From positions 32,507,445-32,571,444 of the forward strand of contig OX352772.1 in the NCBI GenBank assembly GCA_947095535.1: a stretch of 64,000 nucleotides of DNA. Direction: 5' to 3'. The translations under genes were made by a program, and so were the position numbers. Positions 62,827 to 64,000 of the stretch are shown in pieces. This DNA is from Poecilobothrus nobilitatus (taxonomy: Eukaryota > Arthropoda > Insecta > Diptera > Dolichopodidae). The notes under the pieces were generated by a model. That model had not been told where the DNA came from and made no database searches. It saw only the letters and a list, made by a program, of their open reading frames with translations. Each line of letters starts with the position of its first letter. Positions within the stretch are counted from its first letter, which is position 1.

Positions 62827-63850
62827 AAACGAGGAAGAGTGCAGTAGAGTAGACTGTGTCAACTCTGGGATACCCGTATGAACGTAATATATCCTGTTTC
62901 TATAAAACTTGATCATCTTTTAAAAACATTCAGATGTTTTAGTACCGAACTACAGAGATATATTTATGTAAATTGTGGAGTTGTATGACAGCTACCTGAA
63001 TCTATTGCGCCTAGCTTCATTAAGTTCCAAGAGGTGCAAGAAGCCTGAACCGGCTGCTCTAGACCAACCAAATTTTACAAAAGTTGTTGGCCTATAACTC
63101 GACACCTCTTTACTAAATTTCAGGTTCCTAGCTTTAATAGACACTGAGTTATTCTCATTTAAACGGATAAGTTGTATGGCAGCTACCCGAACCCGTCGCA
63201 CCACCACAACCAAATTTTGCAAAAGTGGTTGCCATAAAATTTGATCATCATTTGCAAGATTTCAGACGCCTAGCTTTATTAAGTTCGAAGAGGTGCAAGA
63301 AGCCTGAACCGGCTACTCTAGACCAACCAAATTTTACAAAAGTTGTTGGCCTGTAACTCGACACCTTGTTATTAAATATCAGGTTGCTAGCTTCAATAGA
63401 CACTGAGTTATTCTCATTTAAACGGAGAAGTTGTATGGCAGCTACCCGAACCAGCCGCACCACCACAACCAAATTTTACAGAAGTTGTTGCCATAAAATT
63501 TGATCATCATTTGCAAAATTTCAAAAACCTAGCTTGAATAGATACTGAGTTATTTCTATATAAAGATAGAAGTTGTATGGCAGCTACTCGAACCCGTCGA
63601 CCGAAAATGTTGGATTTAAATAGCAAAACTAATAATTTTACAAAAGTGCCGTAAAAAAAATTTCAGCCTCCTAGCTCCTTTATTTTTTGAGTTATCGTGC
63701 GGACGGACGGAAGTACATGGCTTAATCGACTCAGAATTCGATTCTGAGCCGATCCATACCTTTGACACTATATCTAGCTCGACTCCTTTAAGGTGTCACA
63801 AACGTAATGGCAAATTTATTATACCCTTGAACATAGTTCATACGGGTATA
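62827..63850 (-). mobile_element. Family 1 INE-1-like element, complete short copy (1.02 kb)
   Basis: Left end AAACGAGGAAGAGTGCAGTA, right end GTTCATACGGGTATA. It has both termini and two modules of the 259-bp type but only part of one 307-bp module, so it differs from the 2.5-kb copies by module number. A short GGAC run lies at 63700-63712. Flanked by A-rich sequence on the left and AAAATTATAATC on the right, without target duplication. The open frames at 62992-63222 and 63248-63472 are module by-products. Confidence 0.8.
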
Positions 63851-64000
63851 AAAATTATAATCAATGTCTTCAAGTACATAGACACTTGTATATGTGTGCT
63901 TGTAGACATTGCTTTTAAACTTAACAAAGCATAAAATTAAAGTAAGCATACATTTCTTTGACTTTGGACTTAAAAAATTCGACTTTAAGAAATAATCTTA
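63851..64000. other. AT-rich DNA at window end
   Basis: No gene seen. Confidence 0.4.

Overview
The window is very AT-rich eukaryotic DNA with long A/T homopolymers, (AT)n tracts and almost no long open frames. It most likely comes from a dipteran insect. The strongest clue is a set of repeats whose two ends match, as far as I can recall them, the ends of Drosophila INE-1/DINE-1 (Helentron-associated) elements. There are also tRNA-derived SINEs with target-site duplications, decayed non-LTR retrotransposons and several inverted-repeat elements. I cannot name the species. Gene content: I can support one protein-coding gene, on the plus strand and entered part-way. Four exons (9589-9779, 10752-10802, 14433-14517 and 45753-45904) join in a single compatible reading frame. 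They give about 159 residues: one transmembrane helix, then a basic, Ser-rich, presumably cytoplasmic tail ending at a TGA. The third intron is about 31.2 kb. The N-terminal exons lie upstream of the window or were not recognised. An alternative terminal exon at 10952-10984 could give a shorter tail. Layout: 1-9588 is intron or upstream DNA with several INE-1-like copies and a 487-bp inverted-repeat element with a 9-bp target duplication. 9589-14517 holds three exons in homopolymer-rich DNA with few mobile elements. 14518-45752 is the giant intron, filled with LINE tails, SINEs, INE-1-like elements, an inverted-repeat element and a 197-bp tandem array just before the last exon. 45905-49690 is extremely AT-rich and nearly free of repeats, so it may be 3' UTR or flank. 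49690-64000 is a repeat cluster: a three-level nest of INE-1-like elements (52886-58745), a LINE remnant split by a foldback-type element (60005-62440), and another complete INE-1-like copy (62827-63850). There is no bacterial or viral gene content, no CRISPR array, no rRNA and no functional tRNA gene. The 74-residue open frames that recur at 54.9-57.6 kb and 63.0-63.5 kb belong to non-coding repeat modules. The most interesting structures are the modular INE-1-like elements with variable tandem arrays and conserved terminal stem-loops, and their nested, near-palindromic arrangement.
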